Below are positions 35,282 through 43,425 of a DNA stretch of 64,000 nt, in pieces. Position numbers and translations under genes: made by a program. The notes under the pieces are model-generated. The model worked only from the letters and a program-made list of their open reading frames with translations, had not been told where the DNA came from and made no database searches. Where the stretch lies: contig NZ_PHQX01000001.1 of the NCBI RefSeq assembly GCF_002803515.1, positions 1,860,001 through 1,924,000 of the forward strand, read 5' to 3'. Positions within the stretch are counted from its first letter, which is position 1; each line of letters begins with the position of its first letter. This DNA comes from Stenotrophomonas lactitubi. GTDB taxonomy: Bacteria; Pseudomonadota; Gammaproteobacteria; Xanthomonadales; Xanthomonadaceae.

Positions 35282-38200
35282 ATGTTGACGCCCTCCATCG
35301 TCCTGTTCGCCTGCATCGCGTGGACCGTGCTGCTGTTCGGCGTCGCCCTGTGGGGGGAGCGCCAGGGGCATCGGCTGTCGAAGGTCTGGCCGGCCATCTA
35401 CGCGCTGTCGCTGGGCGTGCACTGCACGGCATGGACCTATTACGGCGCCGCTTCGCAGGGCGTGCAGTGGGGCTTTCCGATCCCGCCGACACTGATCGGC
35501 ATGGCGCTCATTTTTGCCTTCGGCCTGCCCTTCCTGGTGCGGCTGGGGCGACTGGCCCAACAGCACAACAGTGCCACCATCGCCGACTTGGTGGTCGCGC
35601 GGCTGCGAGCCGACCAGGGGCTGGGCATCACCATCACCCTGGTCGCGCTGTTCGGCATCATTCCCTACATCGCACTGCAGCTCAAAGCAGTCAGCCAGGG
35701 CCTTGGCGCCTTGCTTGGCGATCAGTTCGCGCCCGTCGGCTGGCAGCTGGACGTGTCGTTCTGGTTCGCGCTGACGATGGCGGCGTTCACCACGTTGTTC
35801 GGCGCACGCAAAGCGTCTGCCACCGAACACAACCGGGGAATCGTGGTCGCGCTGGGCCTGGAATCGCTGTTGAAGCTGACGGCACTGCTGGCGATCGGCC
35901 TGTATGCCGCGCTCTCGGTGCACAAGTCCGGTGCGCCGCTGCTTGAAAAGATGGCGCAGCTGCCGCCGCCGGCAGTCGTGCCGGATTACCTGACCATGGT
36001 GGCGCTCGGTGCGATGGCCGCGTTCACCCTGCCCCATCAGTTCCATGTGGGCGTGGTCGAACTGCGGCAGTCGTCGGACCTGAAGACGGCGCGCTGGCTG
36101 TTCCCGGTGTACCTGCTGTTGATCGGCCTGCCGTCGGTGCCGATGGCACTGGCCGGTGCCGCGCAGTTGCCGTCTTCGGTGTCGCCCGACCTGTATGTCC
36201 TGGCCCTGCCGCAGGAACGCGGCCACCACCTGCTGGCGCTGCTGGCCTACCTGGGCAGCCTGAGCGCGGCCACCGGCATGATGATCCTGTCCGGGCTGAC
36301 CCTGTCGATCATGCTCGGCAACCACGGCGTCGGCTCGCGCCTGCTGAGCGGCGTCAACGGCTTCAACAGCGGCGCTGATCTGCGACCACGTGTGCTGGCC
36401 TTCCGTCGCGCCGGCATCCTCGCCGTGTTCCTGATGTCGTGGCTGTACAGCCGCGCGATGAGCGGCACCGAGGCACTCAGCGACTTCGGCCTGATGTCGT
36501 TCACCGCGCTCTCCCAGCTGGCACCGGCAGTACTGCTGGCGGTGTACCGTCCGCGCACGCCCTCCCCAGCCATCATCGCCGGGATCGTGCTGGGCTCACT
36601 GGTCTGGTTGTGGCTGGTACTGCTGCCGATGGTGATCCCCGCCCCGCCGCCGTCGGCCAGCCCCGACGGACTGCACTGGCTGGCGATGTTCTCGCTGCGC
36701 ATGCAGCCGGGCCATATCGCCATCAGCATGGGGGCGAGCCTGGCGGTCAATCTGGCGACCGTTGTGCTGGTGTCGCGTGCGGTGCGTCCCTCGATGCCAC
36801 GGCAGCGCGACGCGGTGGCCGCGGCATCGTTGCGCAAGACGGCCGGTCGCTTCCTCGGCCAGGAACGGGCACGCCAGCTGATGGACGGGCATGCCGGGCA
36901 GATGCTGGATGACGAGCGGGTCACCGCCATCGAGCGGGAGCTGACTGCCGTGGTCGGTGCGGGCATGGCACGCCTGCTGGTGGAGGCGGCCCGCGATGGT
37001 GGTGCCGCACCGCTGGACGCCGTTACCCGCGCGGTCGGCGAAGCCACCCAGGTGCTGCGCTTCAACCAGCGCCTGCTGGAAGCCGCGTTGGAAAACATGA
37101 GCCAGGGCATCAGCGTGGTCGATGCGCAGCTGCAGCTGGTGGCCTGGAACAGCCGTTATGCCGCGCTGTTCAAGTTCCCGCCGGAACTGCTGCAGGTGGG
37201 ACAGCCGGTGTCGAACCTGACGGCGTGGGCGTTGGGACAGCTGAAGATCGGCGACACCCCCGGCGACTCGCGCGACAAGGCGTTGCAACGGCGGGTGGTA
37301 CACATGCGGCGCGGCACTCCGCATCTGTCCGAGCGGATCTTCCCGGACAACACCATCGTTGAAATCCGAGGCAACCCGATGCCCGGTGGCGGCTACGTGG
37401 CCACCTTCACCGATGTCACTGCTTTCCGGCGGGCAGAGGACGCGCTGAAGCGCAGCAACGAAACCCTGGAACGCCGCGTGCAGGACCGCACCGCGCGGCT
37501 CGAGCAGGCCGTGCATGAAGCCGAGCGGGCCAACGTGGCCAAGACGCGCTTCCTGACCGCCGTTGGCCACGACCTGATCCAGCCCCTGCATGCGGCACAG
37601 CTGCTGACCGATGCCATGTCGCAGCACATCGAATCGGAGTTCCTGGACAGCTTCCTGCGGCAGATTCGTGGTGCGCTGGACTCCACCGACGACCTGCTCT
37701 CGGGCCTGCTCGATATTTCGCGACTGGAAGCCGGCGGACTGGTGGCCGATCCGCGCCCGTTCGCGCTGTCGACCGTACTGGACCCGCTTGCACAGGAGTT
37801 CGCCGTGCTGGCGGCGGCACGCGGCCTGCAGTTCCGCCATGTACGGACCCGCGCGTGGGTGCACAGCGATCCGTTGCTGCTGCGCCGGGTGCTGCAGAAC
37901 TTCCTGGCCAATGCCATCCGCTACACCCGCCGTGGCGGCGTGCTGCTGGGCGTGCGCCGGCATGGCCAGACCCTGTCGATCGGCGTGCATGACAGCGGAC
38001 CCGGCATCGCGCCGGAGCAGCAGGCGGTAGTGTTCGAGGAATTCCATCGTGGCGATCGCAGCAACGGCCAGGGCCTCGGTCTGGGCCTGACCATCGCGAG
38101 CCGCATTGCCGACCTGCTGCACGCGCCGTTGCAACTGCAGAGCGCGCTTGATCGCGGCTCGACCTTCTCCATCACCGTGGTGCGGGCAGCGCCGCCTGCG

Positions 38201-38614
38201 GCCCCGCGCACTGAACCCGCCGCTGGCAACAGCAGCATCAAGGGCATCCGCGTGCTGGTGGTCGACAACGATCCGGAGGCGCTGGAGGCGATGCGGCAGA
38301 TGCTGCTTTCCTGGGGCTGCGATGTCATCGCGGCGCGCGATGTCAATGCGCTGGGTGCTTCAGCACAGGAGGCGGCACTGTGGTTGTTCGACTACCACCT
38401 TGACGATGGCGATACGGGTGTCGCGCTGTGGAAGCGCCTTGTCGCCGTCCACGGGCCGCGGCCGACGGTGATCCTCAGCGCCGACACCGGCAGCGACACC
38501 CGCGAGGCGGTGCGCAGCGTGGGCCTGTCACTGCTCAACAAGCCGTTCAAACCGCTGGCACTGCGCTGGGCGATCAATCATCTGCTGGCAACGGCCGCTA
38601 CGGCAACGCCCTGA
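35282..38614 (+). CDS. Hybrid sensor kinase with SSS transporter domain (CrbS/MxtR-like)
   Basis: A 1,110-residue sensor. Residues about 1-500 are a 12-13-helix sodium/solute symporter (SLC5-like) domain. A PAS-type domain lies near 600-720 (LENMSQGISVVDAQLQLVAWN), a coiled-coil linker at about 720-755, HisKA with TAVGHDLIQPLHAAQ (H763), an ATPase domain with DSGPGIAPEQ and GLGLGLTIA, and a receiver domain (about 980-1100) with phospho-acceptor D1037 (LFDYHLDDGD) and K in LLNKPFKP. This layout matches CrbS/MxtR, kinases that control acetate and short-chain acid use. Its probable partner is the convergent LuxR-type regulator ending 8 bp away. Confidence 0.9.
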   Translation: MLTPSIVLFACIAWTVLLFGVALWGERQGHRLSKVWPAIYALSLGVHCTAWTYYGAASQGVQWGFPIPPTLIGMALIFAFGLPFLVRLGRLAQQHNSATIADLVVARLRADQGLGITITLVALFGIIPYIALQLKAVSQGLGALLGDQFAPVGWQLDVSFWFALTMAAFTTLFGARKASATEHNRGIVVALGLESLLKLTALLAIGLYAALSVHKSGAPLLEKMAQLPPPAVVPDYLTMVALGAMAAFTLPHQFHVGVVELRQSSDLKTARWLFPVYLLLIGLPSVPMALAGAAQLPSSVSPDLYVLALPQERGHHLLALLAYLGSLSAATGMMILSGLTLSIMLGNHGVGSRLLSGVNGFNSGADLRPRVLAFRRAGILAVFLMSWLYSRAMSGTEALSDFGLMSFTALSQLAPAVLLAVYRPRTPSPAIIAGIVLGSLVWLWLVLLPMVIPAPPPSASPDGLHWLAMFSLRMQPGHIAISMGASLAVNLATVVLVSRAVRPSMPRQRDAVAAASLRKTAGRFLGQERARQLMDGHAGQMLDDERVTAIERELTAVVGAGMARLLVEAARDGGAAPLDAVTRAVGEATQVLRFNQRLLEAALENMSQGISVVDAQLQLVAWNSRYAALFKFPPELLQVGQPVSNLTAWALGQLKIGDTPGDSRDKALQRRVVHMRRGTPHLSERIFPDNTIVEIRGNPMPGGGYVATFTDVTAFRRAEDALKRSNETLERRVQDRTARLEQAVHEAERANVAKTRFLTAVGHDLIQPLHAAQLLTDAMSQHIESEFLDSFLRQIRGALDSTDDLLSGLLDISRLEAGGLVADPRPFALSTVLDPLAQEFAVLAAARGLQFRHVRTRAWVHSDPLLLRRVLQNFLANAIRYTRRGGVLLGVRRHGQTLSIGVHDSGPGIAPEQQAVVFEEFHRGDRSNGQGLGLGLTIASRIADLLHAPLQLQSALDRGSTFSITVVRAAPPAAPRTEPAAGNSSIKGIRVLVVDNDPEALEAMRQMLLSWGCDVIAARDVNALGASAQEAALWLFDYHLDDGDTGVALWKRLVAVHGPRPTVILSADTGSDTREAVRSVGLSLLNKPFKPLALRWAINHLLATAATATP

Positions 38615-38626
38615 CCAAGGGTCAGG
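38610..38626. terminator. Dyad containing both stop codons of the convergent kinase and regulator genes
   Basis: CCTGACC-AAG-GGTCAGG. The TGA of the kinase gene (38612-38614) and the TGA of the regulator gene (complement of 38622-38624) occupy equivalent places in the two arms. A 7-bp stem without T-run is a weak terminator at best. Confidence 0.4.
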
Positions 38627-39296
38627 CGTCCTGCGTCTCTTCGATCTGCCGCGAAGGATCGGTCAACCCCATCTCGTGCAGCACACGGATGGCCTGCGCA
38701 CGATTACGCACGCCCAGCCGGCCCATGATGCGGGTCATGTGCGCCTTGACCGTGCGCAGCTGCACGCCCAGCCGGTCGGCGATCTGCTTGTTGAGCAGCC
38801 CTTCGGCCACCAGGCTCAGCACCTTGTACTGATGCGCGGACAGGCTGGACAAGCGCGCGGCAAGATCGGCGTCCTTGTTGAAGGGCGCAACCCGCGCCAC
38901 CGGCTCACGCAGCAGCGCCGGAATCCAGCGTTCACCTTCCAGCACGGTCTGCAGCGCGGACTGCAGGTCGGTCAGCCCTGAACTCTTGGGCAGATAGCCG
39001 GCTGCGCCCAGATCGATGGCGCGGCGGATCACGTGCGGCTCTTCATTGGCCGAGACGATGATGATCGCCAGCCCGGGTTGCAGTGCACGGATGGTCGCCA
39101 GCCCGGCAAGACCATGGTTGCCCGGCATATGCAGGTCCAGCAGCATCAGGTCGATCTGCTGGCTCTCGATCGCTTCCAGCACGCTGTGCAGCGAATCGGC
39201 CTCGCTGATCTGCAGGTCAGCCACTGCCTCCTCGGCCGCGCGATGCAGCGCCGCGCGGAACAAGGGGTGGTCATCGGCGATGAGCAGGGTCGGCAT
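38622..39296 (-). CDS. LuxR/NarL-family response regulator (CrbR/ErdR-like)
   Basis: A 224-residue regulator. The receiver domain has D8/D9, phospho-acceptor D54 (LLDLHMPGNHG) and a Lys in AGYLPKSSG. A LuxR helix-turn-helix follows at about 150-212 (LLNKQIADRLGVQLRTVKAH). It is convergent with the SSS-domain hybrid kinase, the arrangement expected for a CrbS/CrbR-type pair, and divergent from the 3HB-oligomer hydrolase gene across an 88-bp spacer holding a palindrome. It is the prime candidate to bind that palindrome. Confidence 0.9.
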   Translation of the reverse strand: MPTLLIADDHPLFRAALHRAAEEAVADLQISEADSLHSVLEAIESQQIDLMLLDLHMPGNHGLAGLATIRALQPGLAIIIVSANEEPHVIRRAIDLGAAGYLPKSSGLTDLQSALQTVLEGERWIPALLREPVARVAPFNKDADLAARLSSLSAHQYKVLSLVAEGLLNKQIADRLGVQLRTVKAHMTRIMGRLGVRNRAQAIRVLHEMGLTDPSRQIEETQDA

Positions 39297-39336
39297 GTCC
39301 AGCCGAGGTTAGCAAATCGCCTGCGGTTGGGCACGG

Positions 39337-39348
39337 GTACCAAGGTAC
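39337..39348. promoter_or_regulatory. Palindrome GTACC-AA-GGTAC upstream of the oligomer hydrolase gene
   Basis: Centre is 30.5 bp upstream of a -10-like TAGGGT (39373-39378), almost the same geometry as the palindrome at 31551-31564. Half-sites ending in ACC fit the TACC-type recognition of NarL/LuxR-family regulators in general. Confidence 0.5.
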
Positions 39349-39384
39349 GCTGGCGTGCGCCGCCCGGATTGCTAGGGTGGAGCA

Positions 39385-41238
39385 ATGAACATCCATCGCT
39401 CCCTTGCTCCGCTGTGCGCCGCGCTGGCCCTGTTGCCGGGCGGTATCTCCTTCGCCGATGCCGCCACGCCCCGCCCCGCCACCGGTGCTCCGGTGTTCGA
39501 GCAGTGGCGGGAAACCCCGCATCGCGGCAACGATGAACTGCTGACTGCGGGACTGGACATCGACGCCCTGCGCTCGACCACCGCGCCAGCCTTCAGCAAC
39601 CCGGCCCAGCCCACGACAGAGGAGGCCCGGCGTCGTGCGATCTGGAGCAGCTGGCGCGGCATCGCCGACCTGACTCCCGGTGGTGGCTTCGGCGATGTCT
39701 ACGGCAGCCTGCAGGCGGTGCCCGGCCGCGAGTTCTCGGCCTACGCGCGCATTACTGGCGCGCGCCAGCCCCATCGCGTGCTGGTGCAGGTACCCGACAA
39801 CTTCGACGCCTCGCGACGCTGCCTGGTCGTCGCTGCGTCATCCGGCTCGCGTGGCATCTATGGCGCGATTGCGGTAGCCGGCAGTTGGGGTCTGGCCCAC
39901 GGCTGCGCCGTCGCCTATACCGACAAGGGCGCAGGCAGCGACTACTACGACCTGGACGCCAAGGCCGGCTTCCAGGCAGACGGCACGCCCGCCTCACAAG
40001 GCGCGTTGGCCTTCATTCCTGCGGGTGCGGCAACCACGCAGGGGATAGCTTTCAAACATGCCCATTCGGGTGACAACCCGGAAGCAGACTGGGGCCGGCA
40101 TCTGCTGCAGGCGCTGCAGTTCGGCCTGCAGTCACTGGACCGCGCCTACCCGGGATCGAAGCCATTCACAGCGGCCAACACGCGCACGCTGGGCGTGGGC
40201 GTATCCAATGGCGGTGGCGCTGTGCTGCGCGCGGCGGAGATCGAAGGCGATTGGTTCGATGCGATGGTGGCCGGCGAACCGAATGTGTCGGTGGCAGGCG
40301 CTCCGCCGCTGTACGACTTCGTCACCCAAGCCGCGTTGCTGATGCCCTGTGCCCTGCTGGCAGAGGACGATCTGCCGCAACCGCCGATGCGGGCGCAGGC
40401 CGTGCCGGTGTGGACACAGCGATGCGCCACGCTGAAGTCCGCCGGCTTGGTGCAAGGTGATGACACTGCGGCACAGGCACGATCGGCACGCCAGCAGCTG
40501 CTCGACGCCGGCTTGAGCGCCGACGCACTTCGCGCCGGCGCGTTCTCGACGGGATTCGATCTGTGGCGCGCCATCGCAGCGACATATTCGTCGGCCTATG
40601 GACGCCACGGCGCTGGCGAACATCCCTGCGCGTACAGTTTCTCGGCCACTGGGGCAGATGGCAGGCCTGGCGTGGCCGCAGCCGAGGCTCGCGCAACCTG
40701 GTGGAGTGAGGGCAGCGGCATTCCACCGGGCAACGGCGTGGTGCTGGTGGATGGCAATGCAGCCGGGGCGGCAGACAATCCGCTGCGTGGCCTGAACTGC
40801 CTGCGTGCACTCGGCAAGGGCGATAGCGCCGATGCCCGGCGGGTACGCGCCGGCATCGCCGCGGCCACCACCAAGGCGCCGCGTCGCGGCCTGCCCATCG
40901 TGGTGATCCATGGCATCGACGATGGGCTGGTGCCGATCAGCATGACCAGCGATCGCTACGTGCCACTTGCACGCAAGGCGGGGGCGCCGATCGCCTATTG
41001 GCGGGTGAACAACGCACAGCATTTCGACTCGCTGCTGGCCTTCCCGGATTACCGGAAGCGCTACGTGCCGCTGCTGCCCTACATGTTCGCGGCGATGGAC
41101 CAGGTATGGGATCACCTTGAGGATCCAGCGCATCCACTGCCGCAGGATGCGCTCATCCAGCCAACGCCACGCGCCGAAGCGCCCTTGCTGCGCGAGCAGC
41201 TGTCCATTCCCGCAGCCCAGGCCATCCCCAACCGCTGA
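39385..41238 (+). CDS. D-(-)-3-hydroxybutyrate oligomer hydrolase
   Basis: A 617-residue exported enzyme that cuts 3-hydroxybutyrate oligomers to monomers. Signal peptide about 1-26 (ISFADA). The sequence follows the 3HB-oligomer hydrolase family along its length: VYGSLQAVPGREFSAYARI, ASSGSRGIYGAIAVAGSWG, ACTDKG-like AYTDKGAGSDYYDL, nucleophile region GVGVSNGGGAVLRAA, then IHGIDDGLVPI and NAQHFDS supplying Asp and His. It is somewhat shorter than the roughly 700-residue Ralstonia type. GGAG lies just before the ATG. The acyl-CoA ligase gene follows after 24 bp. Confidence 0.9.
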   Translation: MNIHRSLAPLCAALALLPGGISFADAATPRPATGAPVFEQWRETPHRGNDELLTAGLDIDALRSTTAPAFSNPAQPTTEEARRRAIWSSWRGIADLTPGGGFGDVYGSLQAVPGREFSAYARITGARQPHRVLVQVPDNFDASRRCLVVAASSGSRGIYGAIAVAGSWGLAHGCAVAYTDKGAGSDYYDLDAKAGFQADGTPASQGALAFIPAGAATTQGIAFKHAHSGDNPEADWGRHLLQALQFGLQSLDRAYPGSKPFTAANTRTLGVGVSNGGGAVLRAAEIEGDWFDAMVAGEPNVSVAGAPPLYDFVTQAALLMPCALLAEDDLPQPPMRAQAVPVWTQRCATLKSAGLVQGDDTAAQARSARQQLLDAGLSADALRAGAFSTGFDLWRAIAATYSSAYGRHGAGEHPCAYSFSATGADGRPGVAAAEARATWWSEGSGIPPGNGVVLVDGNAAGAADNPLRGLNCLRALGKGDSADARRVRAGIAAATTKAPRRGLPIVVIHGIDDGLVPISMTSDRYVPLARKAGAPIAYWRVNNAQHFDSLLAFPDYRKRYVPLLPYMFAAMDQVWDHLEDPAHPLPQDALIQPTPRAEAPLLREQLSIPAAQAIPNR

Positions 41239-41262
41239 CGCGCCGCCACCAGGAAACCCCAC

Positions 41263-42987
41263 ATGTCACCCGCCACCGCCACAGACGCGCCCGCCGCCGA
41301 GGCTCATGCCTATCCCCTGCTGATCAAGCAGTTGCTGCTGACGCCGCTGGCCGTGCGTCCACAGCAGGAAATCGTCTACGGCGACAACGTCCGCTTCGAC
41401 TACCGCACCCTGCAGGCGCGCATCGGCCAGCTGGCCGGGCTGTTGACCTCGCTGGGGGTAAAGCACGGCGATACCGTGGCGGTGATGGACTGGGACAGCA
41501 ACCGCTACCTGGAGAGCTATTTCGCCGTGCCGATGATCGGTGCGGTGCTGATGACGGTGAACATCCGCCTGGCACCCGAGCAGATTGCCTATACGCTCAA
41601 TCACAGCGGTGCGCGGGTGATCCTGGCCAACCGCGAGTTCCTGCCGGTGCTGGAAGCCATCGACGAACAGCTGCCGGATGTGCGCACGCGTGTCCTGCTG
41701 GATGATGAGGATGGGCCGCTGCCAGCGGGCTTCGTGACCGAGTATGAAGCCGGGCTGCGCGAGGCCACGCCCATCATCAGCTTCCCGGACTTCGACGAGA
41801 ACACCCGCGCCACGACGTTCTACACCACCGGCACCACGGGCCTGCCCAAAGGGGTGTATTTCAGCCATCGGCAACTGGTGCTGCACTCGCTTGCGGCGAT
41901 GGCCGCACTCGGCAGCGCGTCCAGCCAGGGGCGCCTGCACCGCGACGACGTCTACATGCCGATCACCCCGATGTTCCATGTCCACGCCTGGGGCATGCCG
42001 TACGTGGCTACGCTGCTGGGCATCAAGCAGGTCTACCCCGGGCGTTATCTGCCGGGCAAGCTGCTGGCGCTGATCGCCCGCGAGAAGGTGACGTTCTCGC
42101 ACTGCGTGCCGACCATCCTGCATATGCTGCTGGGCCATGCCACGGCGACCGATACCGATCTGCGCAGCTGGAAAGTGATCATCGGCGGTGCGGCACTGCC
42201 GCGGGCACTGGCGCAGCAGGCACTGGCCCGTGGCATCGACATCTTCGGCGGCTACGGCATGTCCGAGACCTGCCCCCTGCTCACCGTCGCGCAGATCGAT
42301 GCCCACGCCCTGGACGACCCGGATGAGGAGCTGTCACTGCGTACCAAGGCCGGCATCCCAGTGCCATTGGTGGACCTGCGCATCGTGGACGAAGACATGA
42401 ACGACGTTGCCCACGATGGCGTCGCTACCGGCGAAGTGGTGGTACGCACGCCCTGGCTCACGCAGGGTTATCTGCACAACCCGGACGCCTCAACGGCGTT
42501 GTGGGCGGGCGGTTACCTGCATACCGGCGACATCGGCAACATCGATGGCGGCGGCTACCTGCGCGTGGCCGACCGCATCAAGGATGTGATCAAGACCGGC
42601 GGCGAGTGGATCTCCTCGCTTGCCCTGGAAGACATCATCGCCCTGCATCCGGCGGTCAACGAGGTCGCCGTGATCGGCATCAGCGATACGAAATGGGGCG
42701 AGCGGCCGCTGCCGTTGGTGGTCCGGCAGGACGGCAGCGATGTGACCGAGGCTGACATCATCGAACTGGTCGCAGCACGCAGCCGCTCAGGCGACATCTC
42801 CCGCTACGCGATCCCCGACCGCGTCAGCTTCGTTGATTCGCTGGAACGCACCAGCGTGGGCAAGATCAACAAGAAGAAGCTGCGTGGGCTGCATGATCCA
42901 GAGGCAATTGCTGATGACCCGGGCTCACATGAAGCGGACCGTCCCAGCCATCGAGGTACTTCGGCAGCGCATCTGCAACGTCGATGA
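41263..42987 (+). CDS. Acyl-CoA synthetase (AMP-forming), medium/short-chain type
   Basis: A 574-residue adenylate-forming ligase. P-loop motif TTFYTTGTTGLPKGVYFSH, GYGMSETCPLL, hinge region VADRIKDVIKTGGEWIS and the C-terminal lysine loop RTSVGKINKKKLR are all present. The family normally ends a few residues after that; here about 30 low-complexity residues follow, and this tail overlaps the convergent GFA gene by 122 bp. AGGAAA is placed 8 bases ahead of the ATG. In the PHB context it may activate 3-hydroxybutyrate or the derived short-chain acids; AlkK-like medium-chain activity is the alternative. Confidence 0.88.
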   Translation: MSPATATDAPAAEAHAYPLLIKQLLLTPLAVRPQQEIVYGDNVRFDYRTLQARIGQLAGLLTSLGVKHGDTVAVMDWDSNRYLESYFAVPMIGAVLMTVNIRLAPEQIAYTLNHSGARVILANREFLPVLEAIDEQLPDVRTRVLLDDEDGPLPAGFVTEYEAGLREATPIISFPDFDENTRATTFYTTGTTGLPKGVYFSHRQLVLHSLAAMAALGSASSQGRLHRDDVYMPITPMFHVHAWGMPYVATLLGIKQVYPGRYLPGKLLALIAREKVTFSHCVPTILHMLLGHATATDTDLRSWKVIIGGAALPRALAQQALARGIDIFGGYGMSETCPLLTVAQIDAHALDDPDEELSLRTKAGIPVPLVDLRIVDEDMNDVAHDGVATGEVVVRTPWLTQGYLHNPDASTALWAGGYLHTGDIGNIDGGGYLRVADRIKDVIKTGGEWISSLALEDIIALHPAVNEVAVIGISDTKWGERPLPLVVRQDGSDVTEADIIELVAARSRSGDISRYAIPDRVSFVDSLERTSVGKINKKKLRGLHDPEAIADDPGSHEADRPSHRGTSAAHLQRR

Positions 42988-43342
42988 CGCGCTCCCGATA
43001 GAACAGGTGCATCGTCGGCGAAAACGCTTCATCCAGCACGCCATCAGCGGCTCGAGCAACTACCGCGTTGGGAACCACGCGCATTCCAAGGCGATTGGTT
43101 CCAAACAACACATCGCCGCAGTTCAGGCAGAAGGTCTTGGAAAGCTGCTTGGACGGGTGCTGGAACCGCGCATTCTTCACCCCTGAAACGGTCACCGATT
43201 CCGCCGCCCATGCGGTGGCCGAGAGCATCGCAACGCCGTAGAAATCCCTGCAGGTTGCGCAGTGGCAGTTCGCCTGCGCAGCGGGACTGCCGTGCAGTTC
43301 CATGGTATTTGCGCCGCACAGGCAGGTGATGCGAAGGGCCAT
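42866..43342 (-). CDS. GFA/CENP-V domain zinc protein
   Basis: A 158-residue protein of the glutathione-dependent formaldehyde-activating (GFA) family. Zinc ligands are CLCGA at the N-terminus, CHCATCRDFYG, and a later FCLNCGDVLFG pair. Members are often annotated as aldehyde-activating or S-(hydroxymethyl)glutathione synthase-like, although few have proven activity. The domain ends at LPKYLDGWDGP; the last ~22 residues (His/Pro-rich) lie inside the overlap with the ligase gene and look like read-through of a lost stop. Confidence 0.85.
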   Translation of the reverse strand: MALRITCLCGANTMELHGSPAAQANCHCATCRDFYGVAMLSATAWAAESVTVSGVKNARFQHPSKQLSKTFCLNCGDVLFGTNRLGMRVVPNAVVARAADGVLDEAFSPTMHLFYRERVIDVADALPKYLDGWDGPLHVSPGHQQLPLDHAAHAASSC

Positions 43343-43425
43343 GGACGTCTCTTGAAGGGAATGGCTGGCGAGGAGTGTGCTGTTACCGCTCGCCGTTCAC
43401 AAGAGGCGATGGAAGGCTGAAGCCT

